A DNA stretch of 64,000 bases from Selaginella tamariscina (Eukaryota; Streptophyta; Lycopodiopsida; Selaginellales; Selaginellaceae), in NCBI GenBank assembly GCA_003024785.1, contig PUQB01000107.1, forward strand, positions 291,679-355,678, written 5' to 3'. Below the pieces are notes generated by a model. The model was not told the DNA's origin. It ran no database searches and worked only from the letters and a program-made list of their open reading frames with translations. This document shows, piece after piece, positions 22,456-34,301 of the stretch. A program made the translations under genes and the position numbers. Positions within the stretch are counted from its first letter, which is position 1; every line of letters starts with the position of its first letter.

Positions 22456-23974
22456 ATGGAGCGAAGCGAGTTATCAAATCATGCACAGATTTCACAGCCC
22501 TTTATAAGATTCAAAAACATTCTTTTCATCCTCGGGTGTCTACATGGCTCATCCAGGCATACGGCAACTGTGGCAAAACAGATCAACCGTTTTCACCTGG
22601 ACTCTGATGTTCACCGCATATGTCCAGGGTGGTCATTTGGGGAGGCCAGAAACGTGTTTGATGCCATGGACACAACTCATGGAATGCCATGCTCTCCGCA
22701 TACGCACACAGTGGCTTCGTGAGAGAAGCCAAGTGGGTTTTCGATTCCATGCTGAACGCAGCATTGTCTCATATAATGCGATGCTCACTGCACATGCCCA
22801 GAATAGGAACTTATACTTTCTTTAACAACATGGTGGAGTGGAACTTGGTGTCGTCGACTGTTATGTTATCTGCATTTTGCCCGACAAGGAAAGGAAGAAT
22901 CCGTGTTCTCTCGATGCCAGATTCTCGTAGAACTCTATGCTCTCAGCACTTGGCCAAGAAGGCATGTACATAAGGCTGAATTCTTCTTTCATTCCATTTC
23001 GGAAAGGAACCTTGTCTCATGGAACATCATGCTCACGATGTACGGAGCTAATGGAGAAGTTATGAAAGCGAAGCATGTCTTTGATCAGATGCAGGAGCTG
23101 AACGCTGTGTCATGGAACGCAATGCTTGCAGTGTATGCCGGAAATGGCCATCTGCAGCAAGCGGAGGACCTCTTTGATATGATCGAACAACACAATGTGG
23201 TGCATAGGTTATGTGCGTATACTGTTTATGCACAGAACGAGCATCTGCGACAAGCTGAGGACATCTTTGAGAAAATGCATGAAAGAAATATAATTTCCTG
23301 GACTACTGTACTGTCCGCGTATGCGAGCGAAATGGAGGCTTACAAAAAGCAAGGAAGTACTGCTACAGAATGCCGGAATGGAGCATTGTCTCCTGGAATG
23401 CTATGCTTTCTGCCTGTGCCCAAGCATGCGAGGCCGAGCTTGTTTTTGATCAAATCCTCCCAGAGCCAGATATTGTATCTCGGACAACAATTCTTGTGTG
23501 TTATGCGCAACAGGGGCAACTTGGGATATCTTCCGTGCACTGCCAGGAGGGACATAGTTGTGTGGAAATGCGATGATCCTTAATGGCTAAGTAGCCAATG
23601 CTCTAAGTCTGTTTCCTGAAATGGAAGGACATGATTCTGTCTCCTGGAACATAATGGTGTACATGTATTCCCGACACGCATGCGTCCAGTATCTGTTTGA
23701 TCAAGTACCGGAGCAGAACATAGCCTCATGGACTGCATTGCTGAGTGGTTACACACATGACCAGCGGTCTCTAAAAGCAATTGAACTCTTTAACTATGTC
23801 AAGGTTACAGCTGAGCCAGATGAGCAGTGTTTCACATGTGTTCTTCTCGCATTGTGCCACGCAGGAACGTTTGTGTGTTTCCGTTCTATTTCGATGCTCA
23901 AGCGCATGGAGATTTTGTTGCAAGACAGATCCTTAAACTTGAACCAAGATTTGCCCCTGCTTATGTGCTGCTAG
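22456..23974 (+). pseudogene. PPR protein, frameshifted copy B
   Basis: Possible start at 22456 (MERSELSNHAQISQPFIRF). It is longer at the 5' end than copy A, with extra PPR units (FTWTLMFTAYVQGGHLGEAR, SIVSYNAMLTAHAQN) before the duplicated part begins at about 22857. The best stretch, 22903-23330, holds several uninterrupted S-type repeats (LVSWNIMLTMYGANGEVMKA, AVSWNAMLAVYAGNGHLQQA). Frames break near 22640, 22690, 22800, 22890, 23410 and 23570. The tail matches copy A and includes a TAEPDEQCFTCVLLALCHAG block that copy A has shortened. An organelle RNA-processing role applies to the intact family only. Confidence 0.8.
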
Positions 23975-23990
23975 CTAACACTTTCTCCTA

Positions 23991-23991
<1 letters not shown>

Positions 23992-24030
<39 letters not shown>

Positions 24031-24032
24031 TT
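23992..24032. repeat. (GT)n-(GA)n microsatellite
   Basis: Counterpart of 1272-1318, with a longer GT run. Confidence 0.9.
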
Positions 24033-24064
24033 ACTGGCATTTTGATCACAAGTACAATACATGA

Positions 24065-25603
24065 CTCAACAGTAGACCTTGTGTGGCAAACGAGTGTAGC
24101 TGTAACAATCAAAGGACTGGCCATGGCATGACTCCACCAAACTTGGAGCTCATATCGAGAGTCTCGTGTCCAGGGGCGAGAAAAGCTGGAAAGCATGTAT
24201 GAAAGCAGAAACCATAAGAGGTAGAAAACGGACAGCTAGCGGATATCCAATGCACACTCTTCTTCCGGTGGAGAAAGGCATGAACTTGGAACTCCCCACA
24301 AAGCCGATGTTTGAGTCAATGAACCGTTCAGGGCGGAAAGTGTAAACTTCCCACAAGCTTGGATCATGAAATATGCCCAGAAGTTGACGAAGGCAGTGGT
24401 TTTTGCCGGGATTTTGAAGCCGAGAAGCTTGCGAGTCTTCCAAGTTGTAATGTGGTGCACCCAGTGGGATTGCTGCATGCAGCCTCATTGCCTCCTTGAC
24501 GATTGCAGTCACATATGGTAGGTTTTGTAGGTCCGAGTCTTCTACGAACCTCTTCCTCCCCACGACACTGTCAATCTCTTGCTGAGCCTCCGACATGACT
24601 TTCGGATTCTTCAGCATCTCGGCTAGTGTCCAGCCCAGTGTAGCTTCTTGTGTTGTTATGCCACCAACTATTAAGCTCTGTGTAATATATCTACGTTAAC
24701 ACGCACAACAGATACGGATGTGTATGTACTTACGTTGAGAATACCTATGATCTTCATATCCGGTAGTGAATCCTCTCCTTTAAGGGATAAGAAAATCCAG
24801 CAAACACTTGGGCTCTCCATCGTCAGACTCGAGTAGATTTCTCCGGTGCTGGTGCAGTTTTTCATGAGAAACTCCTGAAAGGGCGGCATGAGTTCTTCTA
24901 AAAACTTCTTCCTCCTCCCCTGCAAGTCGAATTTCATAAGCGGCGGCCACAGGTCACCCACATTCAGCCTGGTGTACTCTGCTTCAAGGGATCTCAAGAC
25001 CGATACCAAGAACTCGGCTTCGTCCTCGTCCCCCTGTGCTCTGCCGCCTTCCGAACAGAGTCAGGAAAGTAGAGTTGGCAAGCACCTTGTGTAAGAACAT
25101 ATTCAGGTTGAGTGACTTGTCCCGCTCCAAGAACATCCTGTTTATCTCCCTGTGAACTTCACTATTTCTCATTCCAGCAAGTGCACTCATTCGTGAACTA
25201 GTGAAAGCGTGGACAGAGCATACCTTCTTCATCTTCTTTAGAACCTCCCCGTCCGCTGTGGCTATGTCATTGAAGCCGAAGCTGAGAAACTCAAAGAAGG
25301 AGATAGGTGGCCTGTATGCAAAGTCCGAGTCCCGGAGCTTGAGCAGCTCCTCGGCAGCGTCTGTGTTACTCAACACAACAGTTGGGACCATTCCCAGCTT
25401 AATCATGAACACGGGACCGTATTCAACTGAGAGTTTAGTGTAAAACTCGTGTAATGGGAGTCTTACTGAGGGTAAGGAGCCTAAGATTGGCCATGAAAAT
25501 GGACCAGGAGGGAGTGGAAGATGGATATGTTTGTTGGTGCTTGGAGAAAGGAGAGACATAAGAAAGACGGTTATCAAAGGATTAAAATGTAAAGTACAAA
25601 CAT
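24065..25603 (-). pseudogene. Cytochrome P450, frameshifted copy B
   Basis: The homologous start codon is at 25603, but one missing G at about 25580 puts the anchor out of frame; an inner start at 25577 (MITVFLMSLLS) would give a shortened anchor. From there the frame is open for 197 codons: PPGPFSWPILGSLPSV hinge, then FAYRPPISFFEF and the helix C region. It breaks at ~25035 (RQSTG). Exon 2 has GGITTQEATLGWTLAEML, EAMRLHA (ExxR), FRPERFIDS and FSTGRRVCIG (heme Cys). An intron of 56 bp lies at 24678-24733. Further indels occur at ~24865, ~24790, ~24180 and ~24093, the last replacing the PRLPHKVYC end. As read it is non-functional. Substrate is unknown. Confidence 0.85.
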
Positions 25604-26090
25604 TGATTTAATTGTGTTAAGTTGTTGATTTAAAGCACAATGTTAACATCAAGTGTCAAATTATTTGAGATAGGCTCTTACGTAATAACAGTTGCACAAA
25701 ATTATTGATCGTACCTGTTGAGAATATATATATAGGAATGGCTGTTTCACCAGCTAAGATTCGAGGGGGACTGCCAACATTGAAGCAAGTTGTTCGTAAT
25801 ATATATATAAGCAATCAATAAAACAAGAAACATCTCAATCATTGTATCTGCATACACTATATATAACGTACATTTCCTGAGAGCAATCGTTATATATATG
25901 GTGATGGTGATTGTGGATTAACGTTACTGGATATATACATAGATATACATACACGGATTACAGCAATAACACAGGTACCTGTCTTTATATACATATACGT
26001 CTATATACATAACCACACGGTTTTTTAAACTGTAACACTTTCTCTCTCTCTCGCACACACACACTCACATGTTGCAAAATTTCTGATTAA
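25604..26090. other. Intergenic, P450 upstream flank
   Basis: The part to about 25888 is shared with copy A. Beyond it are TA-rich simple runs and a CT/CA run at about 26039-26072. No gene is seen. Confidence 0.6.
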
Positions 26091-26094
26091 TATT

Positions 26095-27110
26095 ATTTAC
26101 CTTTGGATTTAGTGAGTTTCCTATTCTTGCTAGAAGAACCTGTAAACCGTATCTGCTTCGAGCGTGTCCTCCGTCCAATTTTATCACTCTTATGAGGCCT
26201 CCTATCAACTTCCTAGCCGGCTTGATACTATAACCTTCACGCCCGCTTATCCCTCCGCACCTGTCTTTGCAACATCATAATCAGTGTCACCTTGCTTATC
26301 AAGCAGCTTTACAAAACTCTCAATGGATATATCCGGTTCATTCATCCATTCTGAGTTTGCAGCACTTGAAAGACGCGTCAGCCCCGTGTCCTCATCTTCA
26401 TTAGTAGATTTTTCCTTAAAACATAGTCATTATTCGGTATGCATATTGTCATACTATGTATTAATTGAATAATTAACATCAGAAGATTATTATACCTTGG
26501 GAACTACGATTTGGTTTTGATGCAAGGGAACTGCAGTATCTTTCATGCTTTCTTGTTTTCTCTCTCCTGTTGGTCGTGGAGAATCAACTGCTGCTACCGC
26601 TGCTTGTTTTGATCTGTCCGATATCAATCGCAGGAAGACATCTACACCTTTCTTTTTTACTAAATGGTGAATCTCCAGTTGTTAAGGTGAGGATTCAGCT
26701 TCTTGCCACCACCTGTATAGACATATATTACGTATGGTGACATATACCTATTATATGATATGAGTGTGTGTAGGTGTATGTTTACATACAATAATTTTTC
26801 CATGTATACCTTTGCAATGCTTAGTTCTCGAGATTCTCCAAGCAATATACTGAATTTGAGTTGCATTAAGTCAGAATTGTCTAGCATAATCAATTCCTGC
26901 GGCTCCTCAAACGCAATAGCGTCACATCCTTCTTTGCATTTACAATTAAACTCACCCTTCTACACTGGAATCTTACATCTCTATGCAACTCAAGCTGGAT
27001 TCTACACGAAAGTCTGATATCTCACACAGCCCGACATGGAGTCCGCCCCAACTCAAAACTAGCCATTCACGAACCCTACTCCTCTGTTCTTGTATGAACC
27101 CTAATAATCC
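26095..27110 (-). CDS. Unidentified multi-exon gene or remnant
   Basis: Coding-like segments with splice signals lie on the minus strand. They read MGLLGFIQEQRSRVREWL (start near 27110), then after a possible 59-bp intron ELIMLDNSDLMQLKFSILLG and ESRELSIAK (exon end at 26810, donor gtatac). Next is QLEIHHLVKKKGVDVFLRLI followed by SDRSKQAAVAAVDSPRPTGE (~26500-26690), then NEPDISIESFVKLLDKQGDT (~26280-26350) and a basic tail rich in Lys/Arg/Ser (RRTRSKQIRFTGSSSKNRKL, ~26110-26180). An in-frame stop precedes QLEIHH and another frame change lies near 26250. I do not recognise the family. The basic tail would fit a nuclear protein. Exon edges are tentative. Confidence 0.4.
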
Positions 27111-27179
27111 CATGAACCCTGAACAGAGTATTGTATGAATCAAGTCTAGTGTCTCGGTATGCGGTTTTATACAATGCAT

Positions 27180-28680
27180 TCAAATCTTTTGCCTTGGAAT
27201 GTGATCTTCTATCAAGTCTGTGTCTCGGATTAAGACCCTAGATGGCAATATAATCGCAGCAATTGGCATATGGTTCAGCCCTCCACNNNNNNNNNNNNNN
27301 NNNNNNNNNNNNNNNNNNNNNNNNNNNNNNNNNNNNNNNNNNNNNNNNNNNNNNNNNNNNNNNNNNNNNNNNNNNNNNNNNNNNNNNNNNNNNNNNNNNN
27401 NNNNNNNNNNNNNNNNNNNNNNNNNNNNNNNNNNNNNNNNNNNNNNNNNNNNNNNNNNNNNNNNNNNNNNNNNNNNNNNNNNNNNNNNNNNNNNNNNNNN
27501 NNNNNNNNNNNNNNNNNNNNNNNNNNNNNNNNNNNNNNNAAGAGGTCAATTACCTCGGGAGCTTCCCATACGTTTCTTCGCCCTTGCAAATATTCAATTC
27601 TTGGAATGGTGACGTCCCTGTTCTTGAGGATTTCGAATTGCTTATCCAACGGCTCTTTAGCTTCAAGCCCAGCATGAACAGCTATCAACTTGCTGAAGCT
27701 TTTGCTAGGATCGTTCACAACTTCAACACCCACCTGTATATGAGAATTAACTATGTTGTATACACACACAGCACATCAATGTATAAATGTATGAATACAT
27801 TATATATCATCTTTCTGTTATCAAATGCATACCTGCTCATAAATCCATAGTAAGCTTTGCAAAAACGCCTTGTGAGTGTCAGGCACGGCTTTGATCAAAC
27901 CTACATGAAACACATTAAGGTACCATACATGTGTGGCATTTACACACAGTTCTCTCTCGTATGTGTGCAATTACCTTCTCGGTCTCCATGCTCGACTCCA
28001 TAAGAATTGAATGTAGGCTCAGAGTCAAAGATGGAACCTTTGTAATCCATGTTCTTTTTGGCATTGAACTTAGTCTTTATTCTGCCACCCCACCTCCTAC
28101 CCTGCAAATGCATATCTTCGTGTCCTAGACCGCTGAACCACCCTTCTTCATCCTCAGCATTCTCCTTGGGCCTTCCAAGTATCCGAGAACCGAAACCAGG
28201 CACAGCAGGAACAATCCCAAGGAAGGAGGAGAATCCGAAATCATGATTACCACACAGGAAGACATGCTTCTGAGACGGGTACCTGGTGGGCAGCGACACG
28301 AGAAAATCCAAGACTCCAGCAGTGTCTGGTCCCCTGTCGCAGTAATCTCCCAGGAAGATCACTGTAGCAGTGGCAAACAAAGGCCCTAATCGGAGTTCCA
28401 GGTTCCTCCACAAGCTGCGGAGTCTCTCGGAATGGCCGTGCAAATCCCCAATGCAAACTGTGGTCTGCATACCTGAATTGCAGTTCAAGATTGATGCAGC
28501 CTCGCGATTTCTGCTAAGAACCCTAACGTTTCTTGTCTCATTTGCTGCCTGGCTGGAGGAAAACGACAATCTTTGCGCTAATCTTACCTCATTTGATCGC
28601 GACGCTAATCTGATCCAAGTTTTCTGGCTTAAGTGCCAGAGCAAAGCAGGGGATTTGAAGAATTTTGCATTCATTAGCAA
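27180..28680 (-). CDS. RLPH2: RLPH2-type protein phosphatase (PPP family), gap inside
   Basis: A calcineurin-like metallophosphatase very similar to Arabidopsis Rhizobiales-like phosphatase 2, a PPP-family enzyme reported to act on phosphotyrosine. Metal-site motifs are GDLHGH, GDYCDRGPDT and GNHDF, followed by the characteristic GWFSGLGHEDMHLQGRRWGG and, in a later exon, KLIAVHAGLE and GRRNVWEAPE. Exons are 27975-28680, 27833-27900, 27733 into the gap, and the tail below 27287 (PIAAIILPSRVLIRDTD, stop at 27180). The gap hides the region expected to hold the last metal-binding His residues. The Met at 28680 gives ~70 extra N-terminal residues rich in Arg, Ser and Ala; an inner Met (MQTTVCIGDLHG, ~28470) matches the Arabidopsis start, so the extension may be an organelle signal. 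Confidence 0.88.
27287..27539. other. Assembly gap (run of N)
   Basis: 253 unknown bases inside the RLPH2-type gene. Confidence 1.
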
Positions 28681-29702
28681 ACATCAAAACCCTATAATTT
28701 GATCAAGATATGATATAACTGAATGATCTAGATTTTATTTTATTTATTAAAATATAATAATTTAAACAAAACAGCAAATGTACTATTTTATGATGGGATT
28801 TAGATATTGTATATGTTAAGGATATGTCTTAATTCATTATTAAAAAATCAGTAATCTTAAGAAAATTAAAATATTTAACAATATTTTATGCTTAAGGAAA
28901 TTATATTTTTAAATGACAAGGATATTAGAAATACATATGTATAAACAACAATAACAATGTTATTTATATACCTACATATTATAACTCACTAGATTAGTAC
29001 TATGTGATCCAAAATAAATATATACTAATATATACATAATATATAATAATATAGTATAAATAATTTTAAATTCTACCATTCCTCCTTATTCTTTAAATAA
29101 TATTGAATTCATGTCATTCTTCTTTGTGTACTGTAAATGAAGCTATCTTAAAATTTATAATAGAACATTCCATTTTAAATATTACTTTATAAAATTTACT
29201 AAAATAAACTTTGTAGATTAATATTAGAATTCTTATTCAATATAATGCATAATTTTATATAAGTTTATGTGTTTAATGATGGGTTCTTATTTGCATGTGA
29301 CATCAACAACTTGTATTTAACATAAAAGAATTAAATTAATGAATTTCTTACTTGCATTTGACATACATATTAAGTCTCTTCGTACGAGTGTTGTTAGTAT
29401 AGTAAAATATCTGTAAACAAACAAATTCAATAGTGTTTAAATATTTATGTATATATAAATTAAATGATGTTTGTGTATATACAAATATATCCACTATGCT
29501 TGTTTATAAATCCATTCATATATGATAAACAATACATATTATATATGTTAACTAATTAATTGTAATATTGCGTAACACAACTGAATAACTTCAAAAGAAA
29601 ATTGTATAACACTAAAAAAACTTACATACATCCATCTTCACATATTCCTAATACGTACTCTCTTTACCCTTCTTATACCTTTTTCTTTATAAATTTTGTA
29701 AT
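28681..29702. other. AT-rich intergenic DNA
   Basis: Very AT-rich, with no coding region. Weak similarity near 28760-28800 to the dispersed AT-rich repeat (gatgggattt). Confidence 0.6.
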
Positions 29703-30879
29703 GGTAAATGTTATAATGACAAGATGATTTGCTAAAATGACCTAACACGTCACTTAGCCTGCGACACTCATCGTTTAATGAAGGTGTAAGATTAGTTGGG
29801 GATACCAGGTGGGGCTGAACCTAATTAACCCTAGCTTGCGTTGACACTGCAAGCACCTATGGACGGATTATGAATGCCGTTGTTGCAGAGGCTAGAAACA
29901 TTTCCAGAAAGCTGGAGGTGGAGAAGACATAGGCATTTCCCAACCTTTCCAGTCCCATTTTCAAATAGCTGCACCGACAGGTTTCGCACCATGCACTTAA
30001 GCTTGTACAAGCAAAGGCGACCAAGGGCAAGGATTGGAACCGAAAGCTGGTGACAACAGACCCTACTAGTGCCAAAATCATACCTTGCACGGGGTGCCAG
30101 CATATTGCGCTAGGCATTCCGTGTGCACATGACATTCTCCGGTGGCTGCAGGAGGGTGAGCCCATTCCGGTGGAAGCTTTCCATAACCAATGGCAACTTG
30201 CCAATGATGGGGTGCAACAAAACCCAGACAAGGTTGGCATTCTAGAACCGCACTGCATCGAGCAACCACAGGGACAACCGCTCCACCCTGCAAGACCCCT
30301 ATGGGTTTGAGCACACAAAACAAGAGGTCCAATGGTCACAAGCCCAGGCTCCATGTCGGCGGGAGGATGGGGCCAAGGCTGAGGATGCATGGCGCTTGCA
30401 CCGCAAGCAATGGCAGTAGCCATGCATACGATACAACTTGGATGGCAACCGTTGTCCCAGGTGCCATCTCAAGTGCCATCCCATTTGTTGTCTCAGCCAT
30501 CCCAGCCATTGCAGCAAGCGCCGCTACCCCAGCAAGTTCTAGCACCACAGGAGTGTAGACAACGGTTGTGCAGAGGATGCCTTCAACCTAGCCACAACTA
30601 GCGGACTTGCCCCTAGCTGGCCAACAATGAATAGACTTTTTTTGAGCTGGTTGTGATGTCGTGAGAGAGCTCGTTCTGATTGTGTACATTGCGCTTTAAC
30701 CTCTCCTTGCCTTGCTTGTCCCCATAGATACAGTGAAGTAGCCGATGGTGACAATGATTCTTTATTTATATATATTAGGAGAGGTATACTCATTGCGTGG
30801 CAAAAATCCACCACACGATTGACAGTTGCTAACGTGTTAGGTCATTTTAACAAATCATCAGGTCATTATAACATTTCCC
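29703..30879 (+). mobile_element. Complete Mutator-like (MULE) element, non-autonomous
   Basis: Terminal inverted repeats of about 48 bp (29703-29750 and 30832-30879; 4 mismatches) begin GG(T/G)AAATGTTATAATGAC. A perfect 9-bp direct repeat, TTTTGTAAT, flanks both ends (29694-29702 and 30880-30888), the length typical of Mutator. The interior carries the 3' end of a transposase gene and no upstream catalytic domain, so it would need a transposase from elsewhere. Confidence 0.95.
29870..30310 (+). pseudogene. MULE transposase C-terminal fragment with SWIM finger
   Basis: The plus strand encodes ALKLVQAKATKGKDWNRKLV, then IIPCTGCQHIALGIPCAHDI, a SWIM-type zinc finger (C-x-x-C ... P-C-x-H) as found near the C-terminus of MULE transposases, followed by GEPIPVEAFHNQW. 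Two stops lie upstream at about 29928 and 29962. The DDE catalytic part is absent. A Gln/Pro-rich tail (QPLQQAPLPQQVLAPQE) follows in a shifted frame at 30390-30600. Confidence 0.75.
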
Positions 30880-30948
30880 TTTTGTAATATCTCTAATCTA
30901 TTAATCTTTTTACATCCCTATTATATTAAGGACTTTTATCACCCAAAT

Positions 30949-32315
30949 TGTTATAGTTTTAACTTAAAAAACTAACACGTGATTGTTATCATCAACACCA
31001 TGCATGAACAATGCTAAATCTTCCAAGACAACCCCAAGGCACTGGTAGCTTTAATCCCACCAAGGATACATGCTTATACATATTTCTATGATAAAGCTAA
31101 AGCATTATCACTTACTCCTTGAGGAATCACTTTCATTCAAGAGTACAACCCCTTTAGGACAACAATGAGACCTTGACTCACAACTAACCCTTAAGGATTT
31201 GTGAGGTCAATTTATACCTTAGTTCCAAGGTTAGTACTCGGTGAGAACATGGGTGTTTTATTAAGTAAACCCCTTAAGACTAAGTTTGAATAACCATAAG
31301 TACACAAGTTCAGTGCCTCACAAAAGGACTCTTATTAATGAATTTAAATTGTTCAACTCATAGACATGTTCACACATTCCCAAAAAGAACACCCTTAACT
31401 AAGTGTACACATACAGTTATAAGACCTAACCTGACTGAACACACTAGCATACCTGCTTGTTTGTTAAAGTATCCCCATGACATAACTTAAGAAAGCGTTG
31501 TATCATGTGTCATCTAGCCTAGTGTAACATGTTCATGTGACACTATTTCTTAAAATGTGGCTATCTCGCTATAAACTCAAAAGTTACACATGTGCCACAA
31601 ATGTGACTGATAAATGTCAACCTTAGAATCCCTCTATGTGAACCTTTAAAAACATGATAACGAAAACATATAAGCCAAGATTACATGCCCATAATTGCAC
31701 AAATACACAAATGTGCTTTGTTTAGTTGCAAGTGTTACTTTTAACTTCCTTAACCTTTGTCTTCAAATATGCATTTCGACATGACCTCTCATGCATGAGT
31801 TCACTAACAATAAAGGTAAGCTACCTTTATGGTGTGATGTACCCTTAGTTATTGACATAAAATGTGTGCCTTTGCAATATAATCTAAGCTTATGCAAAAA
31901 AGAAATAAGACACTTCTCAATATATAACATGTTTTTTCCACACTTATCCTACTTAATATATGTGACATTGTTTTGTAAATTGGGTTAGCACATAATTTTA
32001 TTCCTAATAGAAATATCCTTAGTGAGTTTAACTTAATGATGAGAGGTTTAAAGTGCGAGTTTAAAGTAAACTTAGGGTTAAGTCAACCTTATAGGTATCT
32101 ATCTGCATGCCAAACTCACCAATTAAAACGTCAAAAGGAAGGAAGATTTTTTAAATGATAATTTCGCTTAAAGTTTTTTATAAATACCTGACCAAACCAT
32201 ACCTAAATGCACCAAATAAGCTTATTTCCTTAATGCATAGGGCTTGTCAACATAATTCAATATGTAACAATAATTAACATTCAAACTAAAGAACAATCAT
32301 AGCAAAATTATGACA
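30949..32315 (-). mobile_element. Solo LTR of the chromovirus group
   Basis: 1367 bp, TGTTATAG...TTATGACA, related to the decayed LTR at 4486-6537 (shared phrases aatcttccaagacaacccc and tcatgtgtcatctagcctag). No internal sequence or primer site lies beside it. Flanking bases caaat/aaaat give a 4 of 5 target-duplication match, weak evidence in AT-rich DNA. Strand is inferred from alignment with the other LTRs. Confidence 0.75.
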
Positions 32316-34301
32316 AAAATATTCTTATTATTCATTAATCATATATATTATAATTTTTTATTATTATAAACACATTTTCTAATTATCCATATTTTTTTAT
32401 TTACCAATCATTAACATTTTACAATTCTTCATGTTTTTTTTTTATTAATCATTCACATTCTATAACTCTTTCTTTATTACACACATATTTTATTCTATTA
32501 TAATTATTAATGTTCAATAGTTAAATAGGGTTGCCAATGGGTTGGGTCAAGACTTGCCTCATAACCCAACCAGCATAATAAATAAGACAATCCTTTCTAT
32601 CTTCTTGCATTTATGTAAGGATGATTCTTACCAACCCAGTACATGGGTCAGAAACTCAAGCCTGGACCTAGCTCATGATGGGTCGGATTGGATCGGTCCA
32701 TGGGCCAATCCATCCTTAATGCCATATTCTTTATGTTATTACACATTTTTTTAGTTCACATTATCAATACAATTATTAATTTTTTCATAATTCTATTAAT
32801 AACTCTAGTATTAATCACCCAATCTATGTCATTAGGCTAAGTTGGGTTGTACAAGTGTGGCCTTCAACTCATCCCATTTACTAAATGAGTTAAAACAACC
32901 AACCCAACCCTACCCATGGATCAAAAAACTCTAGCTTAAACCTAACATGCTCCATTGATACATTCTTGTTATTTTATAAATAAAACATAACCAATTTAAT
33001 TAAAACACATTTAATTCTCATTACTATCTCAACTAAAACATAATTCATCTTAATTAAAAACAATTGAAGTCTCTTCTATCCATCAATCCATTATTTCTTT
33101 TATTTAAAAACTTGTAAAACAAAATAATATGTAATTATTTTGTTTAAGCACTTAACTCTTAATTATAACAAGTTTAACAAATTTAATACATATGCACAAA
33201 AGTTTAAACTTTATAAGAAAAATAAACATTATGTATGATTATTTGACATATTAAACGTTCCTGATGAATTGTATTAAATATTAAAGATGTTGACATGTTG
33301 ACAATGTGTAAATTTTCTCTACACAAGTTTGAACATAAAAACAAAATTTTTAAATATTAAAATTAATTCCACCAATCTAATAACAATTGTCAATATGAAC
33401 TTAATTTTACCACAAGTCATTCCATAATAAATTAAGTATCCTTCCAAAAAATATCCAAAGTACATACAATGGTGCTCTTCGTAACGATTGTTTTTTATTA
33501 GTGAATACAAACAAATTTAAAAATAAACCTCTTAAATATATTCTCATATAAGTTAACACTAATAAGTAAAATAAAGATGAAATTTAAGTAAATCTTTGTA
33601 ATGTTCATAATTTTCTAATACATAATAGAATAGGGTCCAAAACTTTCATTCTTTTCTTTGTTAGTAATTGATATGGATAATATAAATGTGAACTTACTCT
33701 GTGTATAAATGCGGTATATCCCTTTTCATTTTAAGAAAAACATTGTGTTGTTGTGCATGTGCATTAGAGAAATTAATAATAACCAAATTAATTAATTAAG
33801 TAACCCATAATTATGGATTTATTGTTGGTCAAACCATCGTTTTAATACTTCAAATTTGTCATACATCAATTGTTTGAACCATATTTCATTTACAATTTCA
33901 AATTTAAAAAGAGATAATTTCTTTTTATAAATTATATACTATATGCTTTTCATATATATAATTTAAAATCTATCTATCTATCTATCTATTAAAAACACAT
34001 TATTAATTTTAAAATTAAAATATAAATTTTATAGTGGGATTTTTCATTTTCATGTAAAACTTAAATTTACATTTAAAAATTTAAATTATTACGAATTTTG
34101 GAATTTATCCTTATTAATATGTTGTCTCGTAATCTGAATTTCTTAACCTTTTTTTGCCTTAATCTATATCCAATAGTTATTTATTAATTTTATCCTAAAT
34201 ACATAGATTATATTGTTAATATCTTTAAAACTCGGTAATGTAAGTTGTAAATTATACAAACTTTAAAGAATATGTAATTTATTTTTTCCTTATCAAAACA
34301 T
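32316..34301. other. AT-rich intergenic DNA
   Basis: No gene is supported. Around 32524-32950 there are scattered gggttggg/cccaaccc motifs in both orientations, which could be a decayed DNA-transposon remnant, but I cannot fix its ends. The right end (33987-34285) is the dispersed AT-rich repeat also seen at 17069-17205. A TCTA run lies at about 33970-33988. Confidence 0.5.

Larger units (their letters stand above)
22857..25888. repeat. Segmental duplication, copy B (PPR + P450)
   Basis: Partner of 140-3145 in direct orientation. Copy B keeps more of the P450 frame but lacks a base in the membrane-anchor coding part and another near the stop; copy A has the reverse pattern. It also has several short insertions in the P450 upstream flank (for example gagataggctc near 25670). 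Confidence 0.9.

Noticed and set aside
22272-22457. Ser/Leu-rich open frame on the minus strand
   Set aside because: It is the translation of a GA/CT microsatellite.
29857-30423. 188-codon minus-strand frame across the MULE
   Set aside because: The plus strand carries the recognisable SWIM-finger transposase end; the minus frame shows no family match.
32542-32754. Possible small gene in the GGGTTGGG-rich stretch
   Set aside because: No recognisable domain or splice signals; composition is that of repetitive DNA.
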